Shown here: piece by piece, positions 7,268-13,620 of the stretch
Position numbering within the stretch: the stretch's first letter is position 1
Layout of the letters: each line of letters begins with the position of its first letter
IMG/VR virus record: IMGVR_UViG_3300042306_000227
Location: 1-64,000 of that record
DNA: 64,000 bases
Reading direction: 5' to 3' (one strand)
Source: a virus
The notes under the pieces: model-generated
The model's database searches: none
What the model was told of the DNA's origin: nothing
What the model saw: only the letters and a program-made list of their open reading frames with translations
Program-made: the position numbers and the translations under genes

Positions 7268-7321
7268 ATCGTAATACTACGATACGTATATATTCGTAAT
7301 TATACGAATTGATATACGAAT
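7268..7321. promoter_or_regulatory. two operator-like dyads and a half site (TCGTA-N4-TACGA)
   Basis: Dyad 1, ATCGTA-ATAC-TACGAT, occupies 7268-7283. Dyad 2, ATTCGTA-ATTA-TACGAAT, occupies 7292-7309. A half site, TATACGAAT, follows at 7313-7321. The dyad centres are 25 bp apart, so both lie on nearly the same face of the helix. This is the pattern expected for a cooperative repressor or for replication-protein binding upstream of the rightward operon. Confidence 0.6.
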
Positions 7322-7360
7322 GTCCAGTTATTGCTTTACTAAACTGGACTTAAGTAAAGC
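7322..7360. promoter_or_regulatory. interleaved inverted repeats
   Basis: GTCCAGTT (7322-7329) pairs with AACTGGAC (7342-7349), and GCTTTACT (7333-7340) pairs with AGTAAAGC (7353-7360). The arms interleave, so in RNA they form either two exclusive hairpins or a pseudoknot. The 1-3 nt connecting loops make simultaneous pairing doubtful. Confidence 0.5.
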
Positions 7361-7468
7361 TATTGCTATACTATGAGAAATACTATGTAATATATATAAG
7401 AAGGAAACCTCATAACTCTCTGACAATCAATACCTGTTTCTCAATTTTTTTAAAAATAAAAAGGAAAA

Positions 7469-7500
7469 TTTGGTTTATGAGGGTATAATAACTAGATTTG
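7469..7500 (+). promoter_or_regulatory. Bacteroidota-type promoter TTTG-N20-TAGATTTG, first rightward operon
   Basis: TTTG (7469-7472) and TAGATTTG (7493-7500) are separated by 20 nt, and the first in-frame ATG of the following gene is 23 nt downstream. This decides the gene start at 7524 rather than the TTG codon at 7470. Confidence 0.7.
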
Positions 7501-7523
7501 TTACTCAATCTAAGCACAAATAT

Positions 7524-7982
7524 ATGGAAGAATATAATTTCAAAAAAGCTTTATTAAAGTCTCAGGAAGCAGTGGTTTTTATGGGGGATTTTTTTAAAAG
7601 CAAAGGATATGAGGTAGATATACCTGAACTAGTTATAGCTCCATATAATGTGGGGGCATTTTCAGAATATGCAGACCAAGGAGATATGTTCTTAAGAAAG
7701 GATGGGGAAGAGATTAAACTAGAAATAAAGAATATAAATACACCATTTACTACAACATGGCCTTATAAGGATGTAATAGTAAACTCATACCCTGGCTATC
7801 AATCAAAAATAGTTAAACCAGATGTGCATATAATACTAAATAAAGATAAGACACACTACATATCAATAAGAAATGAAACATTTGACAAATGGGAGCTTAG
7901 GAGAACCTTTGATAGGGTAAAGCAAAAAGATTTACTATTCTATTACGTAGACAAGAAGTATATTAATTTTTTTAAAATATAA
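7524..7982 (+). CDS. probable PD-(D/E)XK-fold nuclease, 152 aa
   Basis: The start at ATG 7524 is set by the promoter just upstream. The core pattern is a helix, then D54 in 'DQGDMFL', a hairpin, and E67-x-K69 in 'IKLEIKN', which fits the acidic residues and Lys of PD-(D/E)XK nucleases. The C-terminal half has strands ('DVHIILN', 'LLFYYVDK') that would complete the fold. The domain is small, as in resolvase-like or restriction-like phage nucleases. It stands alone as the first gene of the rightward block, next to the candidate origin. Possible roles are host DNA breakdown or processing of replication intermediates. The fold is an inference from motif spacing, with no family name recognised. 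Confidence 0.55.
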   Translation: MEEYNFKKALLKSQEAVVFMGDFFKSKGYEVDIPELVIAPYNVGAFSEYADQGDMFLRKDGEEIKLEIKNINTPFTTTWPYKDVIVNSYPGYQSKIVKPDVHIILNKDKTHYISIRNETFDKWELRRTFDRVKQKDLLFYYVDKKYINFFKI

Positions 7983-7984
7983 GT

Positions 7985-8443
7985 ATGAGAAACCATGAAG
8001 CCTACCTAGACTCACCATTTAAGGTGCTAGGTCTAGAAGAACGCCATTTCGTAACAAAAGAAAGTGAGGAGATATTACAACTAACAGATGGGGATGACCT
8101 GTACGCAGTCAGGAGGATACCTAAGAATAAGATGCAGCTACACGACTCAATGACTTACACTAAGTTATTCCAAGACAGCTTTAAGGCATTCATGAACCTT
8201 AGCCCAGCATCTCTAAAGATTGTACTTTACTCTATGTGTCACATAAGGCCATTAGCTAAGGTGACTATACTTAACCCACCTGACTTAATGGAACACTGCG
8301 GAATCAAGTCTGAGTCTACGATAAAAACAGCAATCACAGAGCTGGTAGCTGAGAAGATATTAGCACGTAAGTTAGGTTCTACTATAGAGTTCTGGGTGAA
8401 CCCTAATGTTTATTTTAATGGGAATAGGCTGAGACTATTATAA
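7985..8443 (+). CDS. RepL-like winged-helix protein
   Basis: The C-terminal 80 residues read as a winged helix: 'SLKIVLYSMCHI', 'LNPPDLMEHCGIKSESTIKTAITELVAEKIL', and the wing 'STIEFWVNPNVYFNGNRL'. The ending W-x-NPNVxFNGxR is characteristic of RepL-type plasmid and phage replication proteins and of related transcription regulators. The N-terminal 60 residues are unassigned. It starts 2 nt after the nuclease stop, and a hairpin-rich candidate origin lies about 500 bp upstream. Inference: it binds that region for replication initiation or autoregulation. Confidence 0.65.
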   Translation: MRNHEAYLDSPFKVLGLEERHFVTKESEEILQLTDGDDLYAVRRIPKNKMQLHDSMTYTKLFQDSFKAFMNLSPASLKIVLYSMCHIRPLAKVTILNPPDLMEHCGIKSESTIKTAITELVAEKILARKLGSTIEFWVNPNVYFNGNRLRLL

Positions 8444-8449
8444 ATTCAT

Positions 8450-8457
8450 TATTTTTG
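8450..8457 (+). promoter_or_regulatory. TATTTTTG promoter box
   Basis: TAnnTTTG match in the 42 nt gap before the gene at 8486. No TTTG at the expected upstream distance was found. Confidence 0.45.
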
Positions 8458-8485
8458 TATAATACAATCATAAATAAGTATTAGC

Positions 8486-8848
8486 ATGGCAGTAAATTTA
8501 AAAAAAATCAAAGAGGCAATAGATTCAAAGAAGTCTGCTGGAATGAGTAAGTCAAAAACTGAGATGGATGAAAAAACTGTTGATGGCAAGAAAACAACTA
8601 GCACACTAACAGAAGCTGTAGAAGATGAAGATTTAGATGCATCTTACTATTCTAAAACAAAAGAAAAGAATGGTGAGCAAAAGGTTAAAACATTTACTAA
8701 GATTGAAACTGAAGATGGGCCAGAGTACTCAATGAAAAAGAACTTCAAGCCATTACTTGGTGTAAAATATAAAGAGGTAGACAAGGAAATATCTCCAAGA
8801 AGAGGTGAGAGAAAGATGGCTGAAATGAAAAAATTTATGAATAAATAG
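8486..8848 (+). CDS. lysine-rich hypothetical protein, 120 aa
   Basis: A very charged protein (Lys, Glu, Asp) with no hydrophobic core in its first 60 residues, so it is probably disordered. The C-terminal half has 'KNFKPLLGVKYKEVDKEISPRRGERKM', which may be a binding peptide. It opens a run of small basic proteins that ends at 9549. It may be a nucleoid-like or head-packaged protein. That is only an inference from its charge and position. Confidence 0.55.
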   Translation: MAVNLKKIKEAIDSKKSAGMSKSKTEMDEKTVDGKKTTSTLTEAVEDEDLDASYYSKTKEKNGEQKVKTFTKIETEDGPEYSMKKNFKPLLGVKYKEVDKEISPRRGERKMAEMKKFMNK

Positions 8849-8850
8849 AA

Positions 8851-8979
8851 ATGGCAAAGGTAAAAGGAACAACATCTCAGAAAATAACATTTGGTAAACG
8901 AAAAACAGGTTATGCTAAAAAAACTTATAACAAACATTCTCCTAAGCCTAAAGATTATAAAGGCCAAGGAAGAGGTTAA
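8851..8979 (+). CDS. small basic protein, 42 aa
   Basis: ATG 8851 lies 2 nt after the upstream stop. The frame ends at TAA 8977-8979. It contains 'FGKRKTGYAKKTYNKH' and ends 'YKGQGRG', a composition of Lys, Gly and aromatic residues that I recognise from short proteins of other Bacteroidota phages (recalled, not searched). It probably binds nucleic acid or the virion interior. It overlaps the next small gene in a different frame. Confidence 0.55.
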   Translation: MAKVKGTTSQKITFGKRKTGYAKKTYNKHSPKPKDYKGQGRG

Positions 8980-9127
8980 GATTGAAGAACCAGCTCCTAT
9001 TGAGGAGAAAGGTGAATGGACTGAATTCAAACCAGTAAAGAAGCCTAAAGCTAAAAAGGTAGAAAAGGTTAAGCCTAATATTAAAAAACAAAAGAATGAA
9101 AGTAAACAAGCTAGGAGTAAAAAATAG
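8912..9127 (+). CDS. small Lys/Glu/Pro-rich protein, 71 aa
   Basis: ATG 8912 opens a frame +1 relative to the 42 aa gene and overlaps it by 68 nt. The overlapping N-terminus is hydrophobic ('LITNILLSLKIIK'), while the unique part is a charged tail ('VKKPKAKKVEKVKP'). Either it starts inside its neighbour, or a frameshift joins it to the 42 aa frame. The sequence does not settle which. Confidence 0.45.
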   Translation: MLKKLITNILLSLKIIKAKEEVKIEEPAPIEEKGEWTEFKPVKKPKAKKVEKVKPNIKKQKNESKQARSKK

Positions 9128-9236
9128 TTTAGTTAATAACATTAACGCTAAGAAAAAGGCAGGTACATCTAAGCCTAAATCTAAGTCTACAGTAAGTAAG
9201 GCTGATTATAGTAAGTTGAAAACAGGTAAATGGTAA
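9096..9236 (+). CDS. small basic protein, 46 aa
   Basis: ATG 9096 opens a third frame, again +1 to the preceding one, overlapping it by 32 nt and ending at TAA 9234-9236. The product is Lys/Ser-rich and ends 'DYSKLKTGKW'. It sits 4 nt before the next ATG. Continuous packing supports it as a gene. Function unknown. Confidence 0.45.
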   Translation: MKVNKLGVKNSLVNNINAKKKAGTSKPKSKSTVSKADYSKLKTGKW

Positions 9237-9240
9237 TAGC

Positions 9241-9549
9241 ATGATACCAGGCGTAACAAGAGTTAATGGAGGAATCATGTATAGAGGGGAGAGGTTCCCT
9301 GGCTTTAATAAGCCAAAGAATGCGCCTGCTGGTAGCCCAAAGAAAAAGGTGGTACTTGCTAAGAAAGGCAATAAGGTTAAAAAGATTGGATTTGGATACA
9401 GAGGCATGAGTGATTTCACTAAGCACAAGAACGAAAAAAGAAGAAGAAACTACTTAGCTCGTTCTGGTGGTATTAGAAACAAGTCAGGCGCCTTGACAAG
9501 AAATGATATATTCTCCGCCAACTATTGGGCTAGGAGAGTTCTATGGTAG
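9241..9549 (+). CDS. conserved small basic phage protein, 102 aa
   Basis: The C-terminal half, 'DFTKHKNEKRRRNYLARSG' then 'KSGALTRNDIFSANYWARRVLW', is a pattern I recognise from small basic proteins of large DNA phages and some giant viruses (DUF5754-like). These are abundant, conserved and of unknown function. The first 50 residues are Gly/Lys-rich. It is the last gene before a strong terminator at 9584-9611. The recognition is from memory. Confidence 0.6.
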   Translation: MIPGVTRVNGGIMYRGERFPGFNKPKNAPAGSPKKKVVLAKKGNKVKKIGFGYRGMSDFTKHKNEKRRRNYLARSGGIRNKSGALTRNDIFSANYWARRVLW

Positions 9550-9583
9550 ATTTTTCTGGTTTTCATATTGATTTTTGGTTAGG

Positions 9584-9611
9584 CCCCTCCACCGCAAAGG
9601 AGGGGTTTTTT
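9584..9611 (+). terminator. rho-independent terminator after the small basic genes
   Basis: CCCCTCC and GGAGGGG form a 7 bp stem around an 8 nt loop, followed by six T. Confidence 0.85.
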
Positions 9612-9659
9612 AATTGCATTCTTGCAATCCTCTAGTGAAATGAAATGCATGCAATTTTG

Positions 9660-9667
9660 TAGCTTTG
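9660..9667 (+). promoter_or_regulatory. TAGCTTTG box 4 nt before the acetyltransferase ATG
   Basis: TAnnTTTG match ending at 9667, with the ATG at 9672. With the start site normally a few bases past this box, the mRNA could begin at or near the ATG. Confidence 0.6.
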
Positions 9668-9671
9668 CGCC

Positions 9672-10106
9672 ATGCACCTATTTAAGATTTTTAGTTTCGG
9701 TAAAGTAATTTACAAAGGCCTCTACGACTCCTTGCAGGTGCTAGATAAGACTACGCCTAGCTTTAAAGGATGTGGTAATGAATTCCATGAAAATAGGGAA
9801 TGGTGGGTGTCTGTAAACAATAAAAATGAGATTATTGCATACTGTGGTTCTATATATACAGAAGGCATCTGTATATTCAACAGAGCATGGGTGTCACCTA
9901 AGTTAAGAGGAAGGGGTATGCAAAAGAGAATGATAAGATTAAGACTTAAGAGAGCTAGAGAGATATCTAGAATCGTAATCACATATACTACACCAGATAA
10001 CTACAATAGTGTAAACAATCTAATATCATGTGGGTTTAAGTTATACGGCCCAGAGTATGCATATGGTGGGAGACAAATGTTATACTTCATGCACAACTTA
10101 GGATAA
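9672..10106 (+). CDS. GNAT-family N-acetyltransferase
   Basis: The acetyl-CoA site is visible as the strand 'ICIFNRAWVSPKLRGRGMQKRMI' (about 75-97), containing the R/Q-x-x-G-x-G/A motif as RGRGMQ. A helix follows, then 'YTTPDNYNSVNNLISCGFKLY', the motif B region with the Asn and the Gly-Phe typical of the fold. The length of 144 residues is normal for a single GNAT domain. The donor is acetyl-CoA, and the acceptor (protein, peptide or small molecule) cannot be told. It has its own promoter box and a terminator just upstream, so it is expressed as a separate unit from the basic-protein operon. Confidence 0.8.
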   Translation: MHLFKIFSFGKVIYKGLYDSLQVLDKTTPSFKGCGNEFHENREWWVSVNNKNEIIAYCGSIYTEGICIFNRAWVSPKLRGRGMQKRMIRLRLKRAREISRIVITYTTPDNYNSVNNLISCGFKLYGPEYAYGGRQMLYFMHNLG

Positions 10107-10113
10107 AGTTCGC

Positions 10114-10121
10114 TAACTTTG
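10114..10121 (+). promoter_or_regulatory. TAACTTTG promoter box
   Basis: TAnnTTTG match 18 nt before the ATG at 10140. A longer reading of the gene would start at the TTG inside this box, which is unlikely. Confidence 0.55.
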
Positions 10122-10139
10122 CTTTTAAACAAAGGGATA

Positions 10140-10712
10140 ATGAACATACTACACGGCAAGGCATTGGTGTTGGTAGACCCAGAGGCAAAGGCTAAAAAGA
10201 AGATAAGCACACCTTTTGGGGATATTGAATTACACCTAGCTACTGACTTTTCTTGGGATAGTAAAGTCAAAGAGTCTACCAATGGAATTTTATTAGAAAG
10301 CTTTCAGGGCGTACCAAAAGGTACCGAAGTTATTTTTAACCATCGTGCTACTACTCAGGACAATGAGATAGACGATAAAATATTTTTAATAGATGGGCCT
10401 TTCATATACTTCTACATGGACAATGGTGAACCTGTCCCATTTGACAATCACTATCTCATCAAAAGAATCAATAAGCCAAGAATTGAGTCAAAGTTTATGC
10501 ATATACCAGATAACGTGCCCACAGAGGTTTATGACAACATCTTTGAGATTGTCAAGACCCCTAAAGGTTGCGATAAGTTCAAAGCAGGACAAAGAGTAAT
10601 TGCATACAAATACAGCGACTACGCAATACCTTATGCTGTTGATGGAGTACACGGAACGGCAATTAGATTAAAAGAAGAAGACATATTAGCATTATATCAT
10701 GAGCAAATATAA
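10140..10712 (+). CDS. possible GroES-like beta-barrel protein, 190 aa
   Basis: The start at ATG 10140 follows the promoter box. The C-terminus 'FKAGQRVIAYKYSDYAIPYAVDGVHGTAIRLKEEDILALY' has the layout of the end of a GroES (Cpn10) chain: a 'GD.V.....Y' strand, a turn, then 'R.EDILA'. The N-terminus 'MNILHGKALVLVDP' also fits a Cpn10 first strand, and a second '.VPKGTEVIFNH' strand lies in the middle. At 190 residues it is twice the normal length and could be a duplicated or expanded barrel. Phage co-chaperonins such as T4 gp31 assist capsid folding, and this gene lies just before the packaging genes. The resemblance is weak. Confidence 0.4.
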   Translation: MNILHGKALVLVDPEAKAKKKISTPFGDIELHLATDFSWDSKVKESTNGILLESFQGVPKGTEVIFNHRATTQDNEIDDKIFLIDGPFIYFYMDNGEPVPFDNHYLIKRINKPRIESKFMHIPDNVPTEVYDNIFEIVKTPKGCDKFKAGQRVIAYKYSDYAIPYAVDGVHGTAIRLKEEDILALYHEQI

Positions 10713-11004
10713 TTTAGAAGAAGAGATTAGTCTCTACAGACAAGATGGTATCGTAGGCATGTACTACGCATTAAACAAGAAACTCAATGAGCTTACTAAA
10801 GCTATTGATGGTGCAGACATTAACTTCTCAGATAAAGACGACAAATCTTTTGATAGGTTGATGAAGGCAATGGTTGAGTGTAAATACATTGCTGAGAATA
10901 TGAAATGGCTTCGCACAGAGTTTGCACTTACTGGAGATGAAGCTAAGGATAAGTCACATGCTTCTAGAAAACCATTAATTGAAACACTTACAAGGAATGC
11001 TTAG
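10699..11004 (+). CDS. hypothetical helical protein, 101 aa
   Basis: The ATG overlaps the end of the preceding gene by 14 nt, and its own end overlaps the next gene by 8 nt. The sequence is mainly amphipathic helices ('NLEEEISLYRQDGIVGMYYALNKKLNELTKAI', 'FDRLMKAMVECKYIAENMKWL'), suggesting a helical bundle. It sits directly before the candidate small terminase, so it could be a packaging accessory. No family recognised. Confidence 0.55.
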   Translation: MSKYNLEEEISLYRQDGIVGMYYALNKKLNELTKAIDGADINFSDKDDKSFDRLMKAMVECKYIAENMKWLRTEFALTGDEAKDKSHASRKPLIETLTRNA

Positions 11005-11578
11005 TCTTATACAACTAACCAGAACTGAATTAATAGAGATTGTAAGAGATTTAAAAAAACAGCTATATGCACTTGAGGCAAAGCGTAAAAGAAATATAGA
11101 TGTATTAGAGAGAAGAGTTGTTAGGAAGAACGATAAGATAAGAAAGCAAAGTGGAATCATATTTATACTAGAGAAAAGACTTTATGGGCAAAAGCTAAAA
11201 ACAAGCAAGGTAAAGACACAAGCTAAGAATGAGGCGTATGAAGAGGCTACAAATAATATTGTAAACAAAGAAAAGTCTCTGATTGATATTAGCAAGTACC
11301 ACATGTCTATACTTGAGTTGTCAGAAGTATTTGGTGAGTCGCCAGCTACAATTGTAGTACTTTTATGGGCAGGGAGATATGAATACTATTCTAAGAAAGA
11401 GTTTAACATCAACTTCCCAGACTCCCCAATAAACTTTGTTAAGTATAATACTACACTGAATAAAAGAGGGTTATGTAATAAGTGGGATAATAAAAGGTAC
11501 TACTATTACATATCAGCATCTGGCAAGGATATGATTGCAAGAATTAACAAGTACATAGAAAAACGAATGAATGGTTGA
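10997..11578 (+). CDS. candidate small terminase subunit (coiled coil plus HTH)
   Basis: The start at ATG 10997 overlaps the previous stop (ATGCTTAG). A longer reading would need a TTG codon. Residues 5-75 form a long charged coiled coil ('IVRDLKKQLYALEAKRKRNIDVLERRVVRKNDKIRKQ'). Residues about 105-190 look like a winged-helix domain ('MSILELSEVFGESPATIVVLLWAG', then a basic tail). It overlaps the large terminase start by 8 nt, the usual place for TerS. Known small terminases pair an HTH with oligomerising helices, though in a different order. The call rests mainly on position. Confidence 0.5.
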   Translation: MLSLIQLTRTELIEIVRDLKKQLYALEAKRKRNIDVLERRVVRKNDKIRKQSGIIFILEKRLYGQKLKTSKVKTQAKNEAYEEATNNIVNKEKSLIDISKYHMSILELSEVFGESPATIVVLLWAGRYEYYSKKEFNINFPDSPINFVKYNTTLNKRGLCNKWDNKRYYYYISASGKDMIARINKYIEKRMNG

Positions 11579-13595
11579 GACAGTAGAAATATACGGAATC
11601 AAGATTAAGCTACCTGAACGATTTAAAGTTCACAAGCGCTCAGAATACAAACGAGACCAAAAGTTTGAAAGGATTACATTCCCAGATAGCTTTTACTCAA
11701 TTGAATTTGCTGAAGACGGAGTTGCGCTGTATAGCGAAGAGCAAGTGCAATACATTACGGATGAGTACGAAAAGATGAAGCATGGCTATTGGTTTTATAA
11801 CAATGGCGTGCCAACATATATCACAGGCCTCCACTACTTCTATTTAAACTACTGGACACTAGAGGATGGCTCTAGGCCAGATTACAGAGATGCAGATAGA
11901 AGATGGTTTATTTACAGAGAGCATTGTGAATCATTGCCATACTGCTTTGGAGTTATACGTATTAAGAAGCGTCGTGAGGGAGCTACATCACAAGAGGCAT
12001 GTGCGCTTGTTTACAAAGCGATTATGAAGCCTAAGTCTAACTGCGGAATAGTAAGTAAGACAGGTAATCCAGATGCTAGAGATGTGTTCCAGAAAATGGT
12101 TGTGTGGGGATACAAGAACCTACCAGTATTCTTAAAGCCATCTGTGGAAGATGAGACATCTAAAACAAGTTTAGTATTCTCTCCTCCAAAAAGAAAAACA
12201 AAAAGTAATACAAGAACTAAGGGTCAAGTATTTGATGATGACATGGGATTAGAGTCTGTGATTGATTACAGAAGCACTGCACTAAACTCATATGACTCTG
12301 GTCGTGTTACAGCAATACTTATTGACGAGGGTGGTAAGTGGCCAAAGGATGTGCCTATTAACAAGTACTGGCCTATTGTAAGAAAGACCCTAACGAAGGG
12401 TATGATTAAAGTAGGTTTTGCTGTTATACCATCTACTGTGAATGACTCTGATAATGGAGGTAATGAGTTTAAAGAATTATTTGATGGTAGCTATGCTAGC
12501 GAAACAAGCAAGTTTACGGCTACAGGATTGTACCAATACTTCTGCCCAGCATACGATGGGTATGAAGGTTTTATAGATGAGTATGGGATGTCTATTATTG
12601 ATAAGCCCACGAAAGAACAACAGCAATACATTAAAGAAAAGTTTGGTATTGATATAGAGGTTGGAGCAAAGGACTTCTTGATGCAACAAAGAACACTTAT
12701 CAAAGACCCTACTGCCTTATCTGAAGAGGTTAGAATGAACCCATTCTCAGTAGAGGAGGCATTTAAGATTGATGCCAAGAAATGTTATTTTGATAGCGAG
12801 ATGATATACGAGCAGTTGAATATACTTTCAGTAGAGCCTGTCAGAAAAAGAAGAGGTAGATTCTTATGGAAGGATGGGGTAAAAGGTGGAGATGTTGTAT
12901 TCAGCGATGCTACAGATGGGGAATGGAGTGTAATAGAACTACCAGATGTTTCCAACTTATCACAGCACGGAGATAGGGGTAGAGTCCCAGGAAACACACC
13001 TGTCTATGTGATGGGGGTTGACCCATTCAGAAACTCTATCGTAAACTCAAAGTATGGCTCTATGGGTTCAGCATGGATGATGAAAAAATTCAATGCCGCA
13101 GACCCAGAAAACACAGGATTGCCAGTTGCCCATTACTATGGAAGACCAAGATTAAAGACATTGTTTGATGAGGAAATGTTAAAGGCTGCTATCTACTATG
13201 GTTGCAAGATAGTATATGAGATGGATGCCAGTGATGATATTGTAAGAACTGCAATGGAGCTTAAGCTATTAAACTACTTAAGTAAAACTCCAGATTCTGC
13301 TATCAAGCCAGGCAAGGAAGGACAGAAAAATAAAGAGTGGGGAGTTAAGAGTTCTGACCCATACGCAATGGGACAACAGCTTGAATTAGCAATCCAGTAC
13401 ACAAATAGTCACATACACAAATTATATTATGAAGAGCTTTTAGAGGAAATGCTTGTTTACGACCATATGAATCGTACGGAATATGACCGTACAGTTAGTT
13501 TTATGATATCACTCCTTGGGATGATGGGTCATAGGACAAAACAGGAGTCTATGGTTAAAACATTGCCAATTCAAACCTTTAAGCTTAAATTGTAA
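11571..13595 (+). CDS. terL: terminase large subunit
   Basis: The ATPase-nuclease motor that drives DNA into the prohead. A basic P-loop-like segment 'KKRREGATS' lies at about residues 132-140, a Walker B 'ILIDEGGK' has D252/E253, and a C-terminal RNase H-type nuclease starts at 'VMGVDPFR' with D484. The length of 674 residues is normal for Bacteroidota podovirus terminases. It follows the candidate small subunit and is separated from the portal gene by a promoter box only. The P-loop lacks the standard GKT/S ending, which is common in the variant Walker A of phage terminases. Confidence 0.9.
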   Translation: MVETVEIYGIKIKLPERFKVHKRSEYKRDQKFERITFPDSFYSIEFAEDGVALYSEEQVQYITDEYEKMKHGYWFYNNGVPTYITGLHYFYLNYWTLEDGSRPDYRDADRRWFIYREHCESLPYCFGVIRIKKRREGATSQEACALVYKAIMKPKSNCGIVSKTGNPDARDVFQKMVVWGYKNLPVFLKPSVEDETSKTSLVFSPPKRKTKSNTRTKGQVFDDDMGLESVIDYRSTALNSYDSGRVTAILIDEGGKWPKDVPINKYWPIVRKTLTKGMIKVGFAVIPSTVNDSDNGGNEFKELFDGSYASETSKFTATGLYQYFCPAYDGYEGFIDEYGMSIIDKPTKEQQQYIKEKFGIDIEVGAKDFLMQQRTLIKDPTALSEEVRMNPFSVEEAFKIDAKKCYFDSEMIYEQLNILSVEPVRKRRGRFLWKDGVKGGDVVFSDATDGEWSVIELPDVSNLSQHGDRGRVPGNTPVYVMGVDPFRNSIVNSKYGSMGSAWMMKKFNAADPENTGLPVAHYYGRPRLKTLFDEEMLKAAIYYGCKIVYEMDASDDIVRTAMELKLLNYLSKTPDSAIKPGKEGQKNKEWGVKSSDPYAMGQQLELAIQYTNSHIHKLYYEELLEEMLVYDHMNRTEYDRTVSFMISLLGMMGHRTKQESMVKTLPIQTFKLKL

Positions 13596-13603
13596 TATCT
13601 TTG
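13596..13603 (+). promoter_or_regulatory. TATCTTTG promoter box before portal gene
   Basis: TAnnTTTG match directly after the terminase stop, 17 nt before the portal ATG. Confidence 0.6.
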
Positions 13604-13620
13604 TAAAATAAAGAGTTGTA

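Larger units (their letters stand above)
6042..7468. other. divergent non-coding control region, candidate origin
   Basis: There are 1.4 kb with no convincing gene between the leftward and rightward operons. From left to right it holds a ~51 bp imperfect direct repeat (6153 and 6320), an AT-rich stretch near 6520-6600, a 12 bp palindrome (6628), a cluster of ACAGG motifs (6616-6932), a GC-rich hairpin (7211-7243), two operator-like dyads plus a half site (7268-7321), and interleaved inverted repeats (7322-7360). The mix of AT-rich DNA, iterated motifs and dyads, next to a RepL-like gene and in a phage with two DnaA-IV-like proteins, suggests a replication origin combined with divergent promoters. 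No perfect DnaA box was found here. Confidence 0.6.

Noticed and set aside
10119-10139. Longer N-terminus of the GroES-like candidate
   Set aside because: It would start at TTG inside the TAACTTTG promoter box. ATG 10140 is the more likely start.
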